A stretch of DNA of 64,000 bases, from contig NZ_MODW01000006.1 of assembly GCF_001866135.1 (NCBI RefSeq), forward strand, positions 1 through 64,000. Direction: 5' to 3'. This stretch comes from Microbacterium sp. LCT-H2 (GTDB lineage: Bacteria; Actinomycetota; Actinomycetes; Actinomycetales; Microbacteriaceae). The first letter of the stretch is position 1, and every line of letters starts with the position of its first letter. Positions 43,656 through 52,230 of this stretch are shown piece after piece. The translations under genes were made by a program, and so were the position numbers. The notes below the pieces were generated by a model, which saw nothing but the letters and a program-made list of their open reading frames with translations, was not told where the DNA came from and did not search any database.

Positions 43656-44906
43656 ATGATCGACCACGTCGAATCCGCACAGCCCACCGTCCACCGTCCC
43701 TCCACCGTCTCCGAGGTCGCCGCGCTCGTCCGCGCCGCCGCGCAGGAGGCTGTCCCCCTGACCGTTGTCTCCGGCGGCCACGGTCCCTGGTCCCACGCCC
43801 CCGCTCCCGGTCTGCGCCTCGAACTCGGGGAGCTCTCCTCGATCGAGGTCGACGGCACGGCCGTGCGCATCGGCGGCGGTGCCGTCTGGGGCGATGTCGC
43901 GACAGCCCTCGCCGGCCACGGCCTCGCGCTGAGCTCCGGCGACACGGCCAGCGTCGGCGTCGGCGGTCTCACTCTGGGCGGCGGCGTCGGCTGGATGGTG
44001 CGCGCCTGGGGCCTCGCCGTCGATCAACTCGTCGGCGCCCAGGTCGTCACCGCGAGCGGAGACGTGGTGGAGGTGTCGGCCACGCAGCATCCCGACCTGT
44101 TCTGGGCGCTGCGCGGCGGTGGTGGCAACTTCGGCGTCGTCACCCGTTTCGACTTCGAGGCGCATCGCCTGCCGGGGATCGCACTGGCCGAGTCCGTCGT
44201 CGACGGCGACGCGACGGCCGTGCTCCGGGCCGCGCGCGAACTCCTCCGCGATGCCCCGCGCGAGCTGACCGTCACGTACATGGACGTGCCGCCCATGGAT
44301 CCGAGCGCTCCGGCCGGTGCCCGGCTGACCGCCGTGTGGGCCGGGTCCGACCCGGAGGCGCTGCGTGTGGAGCTTGCGCCGATCACCACGCTCGACGGTG
44401 TCACGACGGAGATCACCGAGCCCGCCTACCGGGACATCCTGATGGAGATGCCGCAGCCCGAGGGCGGCGAGGCTCCTGCTCCTCCCGGGTTCCTCGGCGG
44501 GAACGGTCTCGTCGCCGACCTCGATGATGAGACGATCGATCGGCTGGTGGCCTATCGGCGGGAGTTCCCCGCCTCGGTCGTCTTCCTCCGGTCCCTCGGC
44601 GGGGCGTTCGGCGACGTTCCGCAGGAGGAGACGGCCTTCCCGGCGCGCAGCGCTACCTGGTTCGTCATGGCCGGTGCCTTCGACGTCCCCGGACTACTCG
44701 ACGAGCAGGGGCGTGAGAAGGCCGCTGCGGACGCGGAGCGGATCGTCGGGGGCCGCCTCGCCGAGTACAGCAACTTCGTCGACCGCGAGCGACCGGACGC
44801 GGTGTCCGGGATGTACGACGGCGACGGCTACGCGCGTCTGCGGGCGGTGAAGGCGCAGTGGGACCCGCAGAACGTGTTCCGCCGCAACCACAACATCCTC
44901 GCCTGA
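43656..44906 (+). CDS. FAD-binding oxidoreductase, PCMH/BBE type
   Basis: This 416-aa flavoprotein of the berberine-bridge/oligosaccharide-oxidase group has an FAD-binding domain with VVSGGHGPWSHAPAPGLRLEL, GGGVGWMVRAWGLAVDQLVGAQVVTASG and FWALRGGGGNFGVVTRFDF. A C-terminal BBE segment (RLRAVKAQWDPQNVFRRNHNI) follows. The His in SGGHG is the usual site of covalent FAD attachment; the second (Cys) attachment site is not evident. There is no signal peptide, so it is cytoplasmic. The substrate is unknown. The ATG at 43656 is chosen on the -10 spacing and domain start. Confidence 0.87.
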   Translation: MIDHVESAQPTVHRPSTVSEVAALVRAAAQEAVPLTVVSGGHGPWSHAPAPGLRLELGELSSIEVDGTAVRIGGGAVWGDVATALAGHGLALSSGDTASVGVGGLTLGGGVGWMVRAWGLAVDQLVGAQVVTASGDVVEVSATQHPDLFWALRGGGGNFGVVTRFDFEAHRLPGIALAESVVDGDATAVLRAARELLRDAPRELTVTYMDVPPMDPSAPAGARLTAVWAGSDPEALRVELAPITTLDGVTTEITEPAYRDILMEMPQPEGGEAPAPPGFLGGNGLVADLDDETIDRLVAYRREFPASVVFLRSLGGAFGDVPQEETAFPARSATWFVMAGAFDVPGLLDEQGREKAAADAERIVGGRLAEYSNFVDRERPDAVSGMYDGDGYARLRAVKAQWDPQNVFRRNHNILA

Positions 44907-44913
44907 CGCACGA

Positions 44914-44943
44914 AGGGCCGGGCACCCTGCGGTGCCCGGCCCT
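44914..44943. terminator. Bidirectional terminator between FAD oxidoreductase and gnd
   Basis: Perfect 13-bp arms (AGGGCCGGGCACC and its complement) flank loop CTGC. It serves both convergent genes. Confidence 0.85.
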
Positions 44944-44956
44944 CGTAGACCCGAGG

Positions 44957-46411
44957 TCAGTGCGTGTCTTCGGCTTCGATCTCGGAGCGGTCGCCCGACC
45001 ACAGCGTGTGGAAGGTGCCCTCCTTGTCGATGCGCTTGTAGGTGTGCGCACCGAAGAAGTCCCGCTGGCCCTGCACGAGAGCGGCCGGGAGGCGGTCGGC
45101 GCGGATGCCGTCGTAGTACGACAGCGACGACGAGAACGCCGGGGCCGGGATGCCGGACTGCGCCGCCGTGACCACCACGCGACGCCACGCCGCCTGGCCG
45201 CGGGTCAGCGCCTCGGCGAAGTACGGAGCCGTCATCAGCACGGGCAGGTCGGGCGTCTCGGCGTAGGCGTCTGCGATCCGGTTCAGGAACTGCGCACGGA
45301 TGATGCAGCCGCCGCGCCAGATCTTGGAGATCGCACCGAGATCGATGTTCCAGCCGTACTCGGCGGCACCGGCGCGGATCTCGTCGAAGCCCTGCGAGTA
45401 GGCGACGATCTTGGAGGCGTAGAGCGCGAGGCGGACGTCCTCGACGAAGGCGTCGACCTCGTCGGCCGGGACCGTGAACTCCTCGTCCGGGCCAGGAAGC
45501 GTGGCGGCGACCGCGCGCTGCTCGGGGTGCGAGGAGAGGGAGCGGGCGAACGTCGCCTCGGCGATCCCCGATACCGGCACGCCGAGCGAGAGCGCGGTCT
45601 GCACGGTCCAGGCACCTGTGCCCTTCGCGCCGGCCTGGTCCAGGATGACGTCGACGAGCGGCTTGCCGGTGGACGCGTCGACCTGCCGCAGCACCTCGGC
45701 GGTGATCTCGATGAGGTACGACTCCAGCTCTCCCCGGTTCCACTCGGCGAAGATCTCGGCGATCTCCGCGGGCGTCTTGCCGGTGCCGCGCCGGATGAGG
45801 TCGTACGCCTCGGCGATGAGCTGCATGTCGGCGTACTCGATGCCGTTGTGCACCATCTTGACGAAGTGGCCGGCACCGTCGTGGCCGACGTGCGTCACGC
45901 AGGGCTCGCCCTCGGCGATCGCGGCGATGGACTTCAGGATGGGTCCGAGCGTGATCCAGGACTCGTCCGAGCCGCCCGGCATGATCGAGGGGCCGGTGAG
46001 GGCGCCCTCCTCGCCGCCGGAGATGCCGGCGCCGACGAAGTTGATCCCGGTCTCGCGGACGGCCTTCTCACGGCGGATAGTGTCCGGGAAGTAGGCGTTG
46101 CCGCCGTCGACGATGATGTCGCCCGGCTCGAAGACCTCGACGAGGGAGTCGATCACGGCGTCGGTCGGGGCTCCGGCCTTGACCATGATGATCGCGGTAC
46201 GCGGCTTCTGCAGCGAGTCGGCGAACTCCTGGTAGGTCTTCGCCGGGAGGAAGCCCGCCTCGGGATGCTCGTCGAGGAGGGTCTGCGTCTTCTCGTAGCT
46301 GCGGTTGAAGATCGCCACGGTGTTGCCCTCGCGGCTCGCGAGGTTGCGGGCGAGGTTCGACCCCATGACGGCGAGTCCGACGACTCCGATGTTCGCTGAT
46401 GCTTCGGGCAC
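44957..46411 (-). CDS. gnd: 6-phosphogluconate dehydrogenase (NADP+, decarboxylating)
   Basis: Gnd converts 6-phosphogluconate to ribulose 5-phosphate in the pentose phosphate pathway. The 484-aa enzyme has the cofactor motif GLAVMGSNLARNLA with NRSYEKT, and the catalytic segment GAGHFVKMVHNGIEY (Lys) with GISGGEEGA. GAGGAG precedes the GTG start. It is divergent from a 2-hydroxyacid dehydrogenase-gluconokinase pair whose products feed 6-phosphogluconate. Confidence 0.95.
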   Translation of the reverse strand: MPEASANIGVVGLAVMGSNLARNLASREGNTVAIFNRSYEKTQTLLDEHPEAGFLPAKTYQEFADSLQKPRTAIIMVKAGAPTDAVIDSLVEVFEPGDIIVDGGNAYFPDTIRREKAVRETGINFVGAGISGGEEGALTGPSIMPGGSDESWITLGPILKSIAAIAEGEPCVTHVGHDGAGHFVKMVHNGIEYADMQLIAEAYDLIRRGTGKTPAEIAEIFAEWNRGELESYLIEITAEVLRQVDASTGKPLVDVILDQAGAKGTGAWTVQTALSLGVPVSGIAEATFARSLSSHPEQRAVAATLPGPDEEFTVPADEVDAFVEDVRLALYASKIVAYSQGFDEIRAGAAEYGWNIDLGAISKIWRGGCIIRAQFLNRIADAYAETPDLPVLMTAPYFAEALTRGQAAWRRVVVTAAQSGIPAPAFSSSLSYYDGIRADRLPAALVQGQRDFFGAHTYKRIDKEGTFHTLWSGDRSEIEAEDTH

Positions 46412-46446
46412 GGAAGGCTCCTCGATCGTGAAGAAGGGTTGTCTTC

Positions 46447-46452
46447 AGCGTA
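46447..46452 (-). promoter_or_regulatory. Putative -10 box TACGCT for gnd
   Basis: On the minus strand TACGCT lies 35 nt before the gnd GTG, giving a short leader with GAGGAG. It is the same hexamer as on the opposite strand at 46537. Confidence 0.45.
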
Positions 46453-46536
46453 TCGCTGTGCGGTGGATCGAGGCGCACCCGTGACGCGGGGCCGTCATCG
46501 TCCGCGGTGCCCGACAGTCGCGAGCCCGCGGACCTC

Positions 46537-46542
46537 TACGCT
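46537..46542 (+). promoter_or_regulatory. Putative -10 box TACGCT for the hydroxyacid dehydrogenase operon
   Basis: TACGCT lies 32 nt before the GTG at 46575, with GGAGGG in the leader. Confidence 0.45.
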
Positions 46543-46574
46543 GAAGGGAGCACAGGAGCTGGAGGGAGTCGGTC

Positions 46575-47633
46575 GTGACGGAGTCCGAGAAGAAGGTCCG
46601 CGCCGTCGTCGCGGTGCCGTTGGCGGAGGAGCTGTGCGGGCTCATCGAGGAGCTCGAGCCGCGGCTCGAGGTCATCCACGACGCAGCCCTGGTGCCTCCC
46701 ATGCGCGGCCCGGCCGACTGGTCGGGCGATCCTGACTTCGCGCGCACGTCGGAGCAGCAGCGGGCGTTCGACGACCTCGTCGACTCGGCCGACGTCCTCT
46801 TCGGCATTCCCGACGTCGACCCCGACGCGCTGGCGCGGACGGTGTCCGCGAATCCGCGGCTGCGGTGGGTCATGACCACGGCGGCCGGCGGTGGCAGCAC
46901 CGTGAAGGCGGCGGGGCTCGACCGGGCCGATCTCGACCGCATCGTCTTCACCACCAGTGCCGGCGTCCACGGCGGCACCCTCGCCGAGTTCGCCCTCTTC
47001 GCTGTACTCGCCGGAGCGAAGGACCTTCCGCGCCTGCGGACGGACCAGGATCGGCGCGTCTGGCCCGATCGCTGGGAGATGCGCCAGCTCGACGAGATGA
47101 CCGTGCTGGTCGTCGGACTCGGCGGCATCGGCGCGGAGTGCGCCCGCCGGTTCCACGCCCTCGGCACCCGGGTGTGGGGAACCAGCCGCTCCGGCCGCCC
47201 GGTCGAGGACGTCGATCGCCTCATCGCGCTGGACGAACTCGTGGACGCGGTGGGGGAGGTCGACGCGATCGTCGTCACGCTGCCCGGCACGGAGCAGACC
47301 AGGCACCTCATCGGCGAGGAGGTCCTGCGGGCGGTGAAGCCCGGGGTCATCCTCACCAACGTCGGGCGCGGCAGCGTGGTCGACGAGACGGCGTTGCTCT
47401 CCGCGCTCGACGACGGCCGCGTCGGCTTCGCCGGTCTGGATGTGTTCGAGCAGGAGCCGCTGCCCGCCGAGTCCCGGCTGTGGGCGCATCCCCGCGTCCT
47501 CGTCAGCCCGCACACCGCGGCGCTCAGCTCGAAGGAGGAGGAGCGCATCGCGCGGCGATTCGCCGAGAACGCCACCCGGCTGCTCGACGGACGCGAGTTG
47601 CGTGCCGTGGTCGACACGGTCGAGTTCTACTGA
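46575..47633 (+). CDS. D-isomer specific 2-hydroxyacid dehydrogenase
   Basis: This 352-aa NAD(P)-dependent dehydrogenase has a Rossmann motif LVVGLGGIGAECARRF, the family segment ILTNVGRGSVVDETALLSAL and catalytic SPHTAAL (His); the Glu lies in FEQEPLP. Members reduce glyoxylate, hydroxypyruvate, 2-ketogluconate or similar acids. Because gluconokinase follows after 19 bp and gnd is divergent, reduction of a ketogluconate to gluconate is an attractive guess, not shown by sequence alone. Confidence 0.85.
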   Translation: MTESEKKVRAVVAVPLAEELCGLIEELEPRLEVIHDAALVPPMRGPADWSGDPDFARTSEQQRAFDDLVDSADVLFGIPDVDPDALARTVSANPRLRWVMTTAAGGGSTVKAAGLDRADLDRIVFTTSAGVHGGTLAEFALFAVLAGAKDLPRLRTDQDRRVWPDRWEMRQLDEMTVLVVGLGGIGAECARRFHALGTRVWGTSRSGRPVEDVDRLIALDELVDAVGEVDAIVVTLPGTEQTRHLIGEEVLRAVKPGVILTNVGRGSVVDETALLSALDDGRVGFAGLDVFEQEPLPAESRLWAHPRVLVSPHTAALSSKEEERIARRFAENATRLLDGRELRAVVDTVEFY

Positions 47634-47652
47634 GGATCGACGGCAGGACGGC

Positions 47653-48177
47653 ATGAGCGTGCGCATCGTCGTGATGGGGCCGAGCGGCTCCGGGAAGTCG
47701 ACGGTGGGGGCCGCGCTGGCCGAGGACCTCGGGGCCCGTTTCGTGGATGGGGACGACCTGCATCCGCTGACCAACGTCGAGAAGATGGCGGCGGGCATCG
47801 CCCTCGACGACGACGACCGGATGCCGTGGCTGCGGGTGGTCGGACGGACCCTCGCCGCCGAGACGCACATCGTCGTCGCGTGCTCCGCGCTGCGGCGGCG
47901 CTACCGGGATGCCATCAGGGCGGAAGCGCCGGAGGCCGTCTTCGTCGAGCTCGGCGTGGCGCGGGAGACGCTCGCACGACGGCTCGGCGATCGGCCCGAT
48001 CACTTCATGCCGGCCTCGCTGCTCGATTCCCAGCTCGAGGCGTGGGAGCCCCTGACGGGCGACGAGTCCGGGGTCCGGGTCGATGCCGCGCTCCCGCTGG
48101 CGCAGGAAGTGACGGCGATCCGGAAGGCGCTCACCGCGGTGACGGGAACGCCGGGGGAGCCTCAGTCCTTGCGGTAG
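47653..48177 (+). CDS. gntK: Gluconokinase
   Basis: GntK phosphorylates gluconate to 6-phosphogluconate. The 174-aa P-loop kinase has Walker A GPSGSGKST (residues 9-17), FVDGDDLHPLTNVEKMAAGIALDDDDRMPWL and ACSALRRRYRD, all diagnostic of the GntK/IdnK family. The ATG follows the dehydrogenase by 19 bp, so the two form an operon. Its last 16 bp overlap a small gene on the other strand. Confidence 0.93.
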   Translation: MSVRIVVMGPSGSGKSTVGAALAEDLGARFVDGDDLHPLTNVEKMAAGIALDDDDRMPWLRVVGRTLAAETHIVVACSALRRRYRDAIRAEAPEAVFVELGVARETLARRLGDRPDHFMPASLLDSQLEAWEPLTGDESGVRVDAALPLAQEVTAIRKALTAVTGTPGEPQSLR

Positions 48178-48287
48178 CCCGAGCGGCCGAGGGAGAACAG
48201 GGCGGCCCCGGTGGCGACGGCGGCGCACAGCGACATGGCGCCGATCACCCAGAGGAGGACGTGAGAGAGGAACGCGGCGTCGAGCAT
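48162..48287 (-). CDS. Small single-pass membrane protein (41 aa)
   Basis: The frame from ATG 48287 codes for 41 residues. After a short N terminus (LDAAFLSH) comes one hydrophobic helix of about 24 residues (VLLWVIGAMSLCAAVATGAALF), then a basic tail ending GRSGYRKD. GGAG lies 8 nt before the ATG. Its stop overlaps the 3' end of gntK by 16 bp, tail to tail. The hydrophobic design and ribosome binding site argue for a real gene; I do not recognise the family. It could be a small subunit of a membrane complex. Confidence 0.55.
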   Translation of the reverse strand: MLDAAFLSHVLLWVIGAMSLCAAVATGAALFSLGRSGYRKD

Positions 48288-48346
48288 GGGGGTACTCCGA
48301 ATTTCTGCAGAGGGGACCGGTGTCCTCAGCCTATCGGGTCATCCGG

Positions 48347-48352
48347 TACCAT
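48347..48352 (+). promoter_or_regulatory. Putative -10 box TACCAT for rplY with long leader
   Basis: TACCAT lies about 160 nt before the rplY ATG. The leader between them has no recognised riboswitch, but is long for this genome, where many genes are leaderless. Confidence 0.35.
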
Positions 48353-48512
48353 GGAGTCGTACCTCGGCGAGGGACGCTTCTGCGCGTGCGCGAACGTCCG
48401 TGATCGACGCGGCGAAGCAAGCCCGGTGGCTTTCCTCACGCGTCCGCGTTCGAGTCCACAATTACAAGACCACCGCGCGGCGCCTTCGCTGCGTGCCCCG
48501 AAGGAGAACCTC

Positions 48513-49130
48513 ATGTCTGAAGACACCACGGTCCACGCCGAGCTGCGCAGCAGCTTCGGCAAGGGCTTCGCCCGTCGTCTGCGCGCCGCCGGCAAGATCC
48601 CCGCGGTCATCTACGGCCACGGCACCGAGCCCGTGCACGTCGCGCTGCCGGGTCACCAGGTCTCCCTGATCATCCGTCGCGCCAACGCGCTGCTCGACCT
48701 CGACATCGAGGGCACCTCGCAGCTCGCGCTCGTCAAGGACGTGCAGAAGGACCCGGTGCACCAGATCATCGAGCACATCGACCTCCTGGTCGTGAAGAAG
48801 GGCGAGAAGGTCGCCATCGACGTCCCCGTCGTCGTGACCGGCGAGCCGGCTCCCGGCACCATCGTCAACCTCGACGCCACGACCATCCAGGTCGAGGCCG
48901 AGGCCACGCACATCCCCGAGAACATCGAGGTCTCGGTCGACGGTCTCGAGGAGGGCGCGCACATCACCGCCGCCGACGTCACCCTCCCAAAGGGCTCGAC
49001 GCTCCTCACCGACGCCGAGGTCCTCGTGGTCGCCATCTCCGTCCCGGCCGCTCCGGTCGAGGACGAGGAGACCGAGGGCGAGTCCGCCGAGGGTGCCGCC
49101 GAGGCGTCCGAGGAGGCCGCCGCGGAGTGA
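48513..49130 (+). CDS. rplY: 50S ribosomal protein L25 (general stress protein Ctc form)
   Basis: The 205-aa long form has an N-terminal 5S rRNA-binding L25 domain (ELRSSFGKGFARRLRAAGKIPAVIYGHG) and a C-terminal TL5/Ctc domain. An acidic tail rich in Glu and Ala (EDEETEGESAEGAAEASEEAAAE) follows. AAGGAG is correctly spaced from the ATG. pth follows after a terminator. Confidence 0.95.
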   Translation: MSEDTTVHAELRSSFGKGFARRLRAAGKIPAVIYGHGTEPVHVALPGHQVSLIIRRANALLDLDIEGTSQLALVKDVQKDPVHQIIEHIDLLVVKKGEKVAIDVPVVVTGEPAPGTIVNLDATTIQVEAEATHIPENIEVSVDGLEEGAHITAADVTLPKGSTLLTDAEVLVVAISVPAAPVEDEETEGESAEGAAEASEEAAAE

Positions 49131-49148
49131 TCTCCGCCTGCTTCATCA

Positions 49149-49181
49149 CGGAGGGGACGCGATCGGATCGCGTCCCCTCCG
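49149..49181 (+). terminator. Perfect 16-bp terminator hairpin after rplY
   Basis: Arms 49149-49164 and 49166-49181 are perfect complements (CGGAGGGGACGCGATC and reverse). The pth -10 box TATCCT at 49185-49190 follows directly, so rplY and pth are transcribed separately. Confidence 0.8.
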
Positions 49182-49184
49182 TCG

Positions 49185-49190
49185 TATCCT
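49185..49190 (+). promoter_or_regulatory. Putative -10 box TATCCT for pth
   Basis: TATCCT lies 36 nt before the pth ATG. The leader carries GAGAGGACGAGGA. Confidence 0.45.
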
Positions 49191-49226
49191 GACCGGGGTG
49201 ACGGCTCCGGCGAGAGAGGACGAGGA

Positions 49227-49808
49227 ATGGCAGCGACCTGGCTTGTGGTCGGTCTCGGCAACCCCGGGCCCCGCTATGAGGCGACCCGCCACAACATCGG
49301 CCAGATGGTCGTCGACGAGCTCGCGGCTCGGCGCGGCGAGAGCTTCCGGGAGCACAAGGGCGGCGCGCGTGTCGTGGAGACCTGGCTCCGCCCCGGCGCC
49401 GACAAGCTCGTGCTCGCGAAGCCGAACACGTTCATGAACGTCTCGGGCACGCCCGTCGCGGCGCTCGCCCGGTTCTACTCCGTCCCCCTCGATCACGTCG
49501 TCGTCGTGCACGACGAGCTGGACATCCCGTTCGACACGGTCAAGCTCAAGACCGGGGGAGGCCACGGCGGCCACAACGGCGTCCGCGACATCGCACGAGC
49601 GCTCACGAGCCCGGACTTCCCCCGGGTGCGCGTGGGCATCGGTCGCCCGGTGGGGCGTCAGGACCCCGCCGACTGGGTGCTCTCCCCGTTCGGCAAGGAC
49701 GAGCGCGCCAACCTGCCGCTGCTCGTGGGCGACGCGGCCGACGCCGTCGAGCTCCTCGTCGACGAAGGACTTCTCGCCGCACAGCAGAAGCACCACGCCC
49801 CTCGCTGA
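49227..49808 (+). CDS. pth: Peptidyl-tRNA hydrolase
   Basis: Pth recycles peptidyl-tRNA released by stalled ribosomes. The 193-aa enzyme has [22 protein letters not shown] (catalytic His), [21 protein letters not shown] (catalytic Asp) and [13 protein letters not shown]. Length is normal. It pairs with rplY as in other actinobacteria. Confidence 0.96.
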   Translation: MAATWLVVGLGNPGPRYEATRHNIGQMVVDELAARRGESFREHKGGARVVETWLRPGADKLVLAKPNTFMNVSGTPVAALARFYSVPLDHVVVVHDELDIPFDTVKLKTGGGHGGHNGVRDIARALTSPDFPRVRVGIGRPVGRQDPADWVLSPFGKDERANLPLLVGDAADAVELLVDEGLLAAQQKHHAPR

Positions 49809-49829
49809 GGTTCCGGCGCGCGCCGTGCG

Positions 49830-50471
49830 TCAGGTCGTGAAGGCGGCGTACCCCGCCGCGCCGCCGACGGCGAAAGCGGTGAAGACGGCGACGAAGAAGA
49901 TGATCGCGCCGAGGACGGCGACGATGAGCGCGGCGATGCCCGCTCCGCGCCCCTGTTTCCTGCGGATCGCGATGATCCCCAGCACGATCGCGGCGATGCC
50001 GAGCACCGTCCCGGCCCAGAAGGACAGCTCCGTCCACAGCACCTGATCACGCGCGGGGGACAGGAACCCGAGATCTCCCGTGGAGCCGCTGATGCCCTGC
50101 GGGATGCGGCGGCCCACCTCGAACGCGCTGATGCCGCCGATGATCGGCATGACCACGGCCGCGAGGATCGAGAGGCCCAGGGCGAGCAGGCCGAGGAACC
50201 CTGAGGGCTTCGGCGCGGCGTCCGGTGCGGTGTAGGAGCCGGACGATGTCGCGTAGCCGCCCACAGGCACCTGATACGCCCCGGGCGGCGCGGCAGGGGG
50301 TGCCGGCTGGCCGTACCCGCCGGCGGGTGGGTACGGTGCCGGAGCGGCCGGCGGTGCCGACGGATACGCGGGCGGCGGGACCGCGCCGGGTGCCGGCTCC
50401 TGCGGGACCGAGGTCGCCGGAGGCAGGGGCGGCACGGCGCCGGGCGGAGGGGGCAGCTGCGGATCGGTCAC
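49830..50471 (-). CDS. Proline-rich membrane protein (DUF4190-like)
   Basis: This 213-aa protein has an N-terminal half of about 90 residues rich in Pro, Ala, Gly and Tyr (PPPPGAVPPLPPATSVPQEP and similar), then hydrophobic helices at about 92-112, 137-157 and 170-205. Small DUF4190-type proteins of this build are common in actinobacteria; their role is unknown. The GTG start has TAGGAT (50478-50483, minus strand) 6 nt upstream. Confidence 0.75.
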   Translation of the reverse strand: MTDPQLPPPPGAVPPLPPATSVPQEPAPGAVPPPAYPSAPPAAPAPYPPAGGYGQPAPPAAPPGAYQVPVGGYATSSGSYTAPDAAPKPSGFLGLLALGLSILAAVVMPIIGGISAFEVGRRIPQGISGSTGDLGFLSPARDQVLWTELSFWAGTVLGIAAIVLGIIAIRRKQGRGAGIAALIVAVLGAIIFFVAVFTAFAVGGAAGYAAFTT

Positions 50472-50477
50472 GATGTC

Positions 50478-50483
50478 ATCCTA
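50478..50483 (-). promoter_or_regulatory. Leaderless-type -10 box TAGGAT for the DUF4190-like gene
   Basis: On the minus strand TAGGAT ends 6 nt before the GTG at 50471. There is no ribosome binding site. Confidence 0.55.
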
Positions 50484-50497
50484 GGGTCGGCCGCGGC

Positions 50498-51502
50498 TCA
50501 CACCCGGCGGAGCAGTCCGACGCGGTCGTACACGTCGGACAGCGTGCGATCGGCCACGGCGTCGGCGCGGGCGGCGTTCTCGGCGAGGATCCGGTCCAGC
50601 TCCGCCGGGTCGTCGAGGAGCTCGAGGGCGCGGCTGCGCACCGGAGCGAACTCCTCGACGACGACCTCGGCGAGGCCCTTCTTGAAGTCGCCGTAGCCGC
50701 GGCCCGCGTACTCGTCCTCGATCGCGGGGATCTGGCGTCCGGTCAGCGCGGCGTAGATGGTCAGGAGGTTCGAGACGCCCGGCTTGGCCTCGCGATCGAA
50801 CCGTACGGTGCCCTCGTTGTCGGTCACCGCGCGCATGATCTTCTTCGCCGACTTCGCCGGGTCGTCGAGCATCCACAGCACGCCGGCGTCGCTCTCGGCC
50901 GACTTCGACATCTTGGCCGTCGGGTTCTGCAGGTCGTAGATGCGCGCCGTCTCCTTCTGGATGACCGGGACGGGCACCGTGAAGGTCTCGCCGAACCGCG
51001 AGTTGAAGCGCTCCGCGAGGTCGCGGGTGAGCTCGACGTGCTGCTTCTGGTCGTCGCCGACCGGCACGACATCGGTCTGGTAAAGCAGGATGTCGGCCGC
51101 CATGAGCACCGGGTAGGTGAAGAGGCCGACGCTGGTCGCATCGGCGCCGTAGCGGGCCGACTTGTCCTTGAACTGGATCATCCGTCCGGCCTCGCCGAAG
51201 CCGGTGATCGTACTGAGGATCCAGGCGAGTTCGGCGTGCGCACGGACGTGCGACTGCACGTACAGCGTCGACTGCGACGGCTCGATGCCCGCGGCGATGT
51301 ACTGCGCAGCGGTGCGACGGGTCTTCTCGCGCAGTTCGTCCGGGTTCTGGGCGACCGTGAGGGCGTGCAGGTCGACGACGGAGAAGAACGCGTCGTACGA
51401 GGTCTGGAGCTCCCGCCACTGCAGGAGCGCGCCGATGTAGTTGCCGATCTGGAGGGAGTCGGCGGAGGGCTGCATTCCGGAGTAGAGGCGAGGCTTGTTC
51501 AC
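50498..51502 (-). CDS. trpS: Tryptophanyl-tRNA synthetase
   Basis: This class I synthetase charges tRNA-Trp. The 334-aa protein has the HIGH-equivalent [45 protein letters not shown] and the KMSKS loop ([11 protein letters not shown]). The start is GTG at 51502 with TAGGAT 6 nt upstream. It is divergent from a DUF4166 gene. Confidence 0.95.
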   Translation of the reverse strand: MNKPRLYSGMQPSADSLQIGNYIGALLQWRELQTSYDAFFSVVDLHALTVAQNPDELREKTRRTAAQYIAAGIEPSQSTLYVQSHVRAHAELAWILSTITGFGEAGRMIQFKDKSARYGADATSVGLFTYPVLMAADILLYQTDVVPVGDDQKQHVELTRDLAERFNSRFGETFTVPVPVIQKETARIYDLQNPTAKMSKSAESDAGVLWMLDDPAKSAKKIMRAVTDNEGTVRFDREAKPGVSNLLTIYAALTGRQIPAIEDEYAGRGYGDFKKGLAEVVVEEFAPVRSRALELLDDPAELDRILAENAARADAVADRTLSDVYDRVGLLRRV

Positions 51503-51508
51503 CCGTCA

Positions 51509-51514
51509 ATCCTA
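51509..51514 (-). promoter_or_regulatory. Leaderless-type -10 box TAGGAT for trpS
   Basis: On the minus strand TAGGAT ends 6 nt before the trpS GTG. Confidence 0.6.
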
Positions 51515-51552
51515 TGCGCCCGCGCCGCGGTGCCCGGCGCCGTCGCATCCCC

Positions 51553-51558
51553 TACGCT
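51553..51558 (+). promoter_or_regulatory. Leaderless-type -10 box TACGCT for the DUF4166 gene
   Basis: TACGCT ends 6 nt before the ATG at 51565, with no ribosome binding site. Confidence 0.6.
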
Positions 51559-51564
51559 GACGTC

Positions 51565-52230
51565 ATGACGGACGGCATGCCCCTGAGACGCGGACAGGTG
51601 TTCCTCGATGCGCTCGGCGCGGAGGCGGAGCGTCTCCATCCGGAGATCCTCGCGCAGTACCGTGCTCCCGTCTCGACGGGGCATGCGGAGGGGGTGTTCG
51701 CGGTCGCGGGGAGCCGGTTCGGCCACTGGGCGGCCCTCGGGCGTCCGATCGTGGGACCCGGTCTGCTGGTGCCGACATCAGGGCGGGACGTGCCGTTCGT
51801 GCTGCGCACGACGACCGGGCGCGCGGCGACGGGCCGCGCGACGCTCGACTCCACGCGCGAGTTCCTCTTCCCCGGGCGGACCGCACGGATCGTGGACCGG
51901 CTGACGGTGAGCGTGCGGCCGGGGCTGGTGCGGAATCTCCTCGGCGCCCGTGGCCGCGTGGAGCTCATCGAGGAGTGCAGTGTGACGGCGGAGGGCTTCC
52001 TGCGGATGCGCACCGTCCGGGTCGCCCTGCGGCTGTTCGGGCGGCGGTTCGCTCTGCCGGGACCGCTCGGCGTGCGCGTGGACCTCGTCGACGGCTGGGA
52101 CGCCGAGCACCGCCGGCGCACGATCGACATGCGCGCCGTGAACCCGGTGCTCGGCACCGTGCTGGAGTACCGCGGATGGTACCGGGAGTCGCCGCCGTCG
52201 CCCTCCGAGCGGCCGGAGCCGGGTCAGTAG
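51565..52230 (+). CDS. DUF4166 domain protein
   Basis: This 221-aa protein of unknown function resembles DUF4166 proteins, which often occur alone or fused to saccharopine-dehydrogenase-like domains. Features include LGAEAERLHPEILAQYRAP near the N terminus, RFGHWAALGRPIVGPGLLVP and a beta-rich C-terminal half. There is no signal peptide. The ATG at 51565 is favoured over an upstream ATG at 51514 by the -10 position. Its 3' end overlaps the convergent xth gene by 7 bp. Confidence 0.75.
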   Translation: MTDGMPLRRGQVFLDALGAEAERLHPEILAQYRAPVSTGHAEGVFAVAGSRFGHWAALGRPIVGPGLLVPTSGRDVPFVLRTTTGRAATGRATLDSTREFLFPGRTARIVDRLTVSVRPGLVRNLLGARGRVELIEECSVTAEGFLRMRTVRVALRLFGRRFALPGPLGVRVDLVDGWDAEHRRRTIDMRAVNPVLGTVLEYRGWYRESPPSPSERPEPGQ

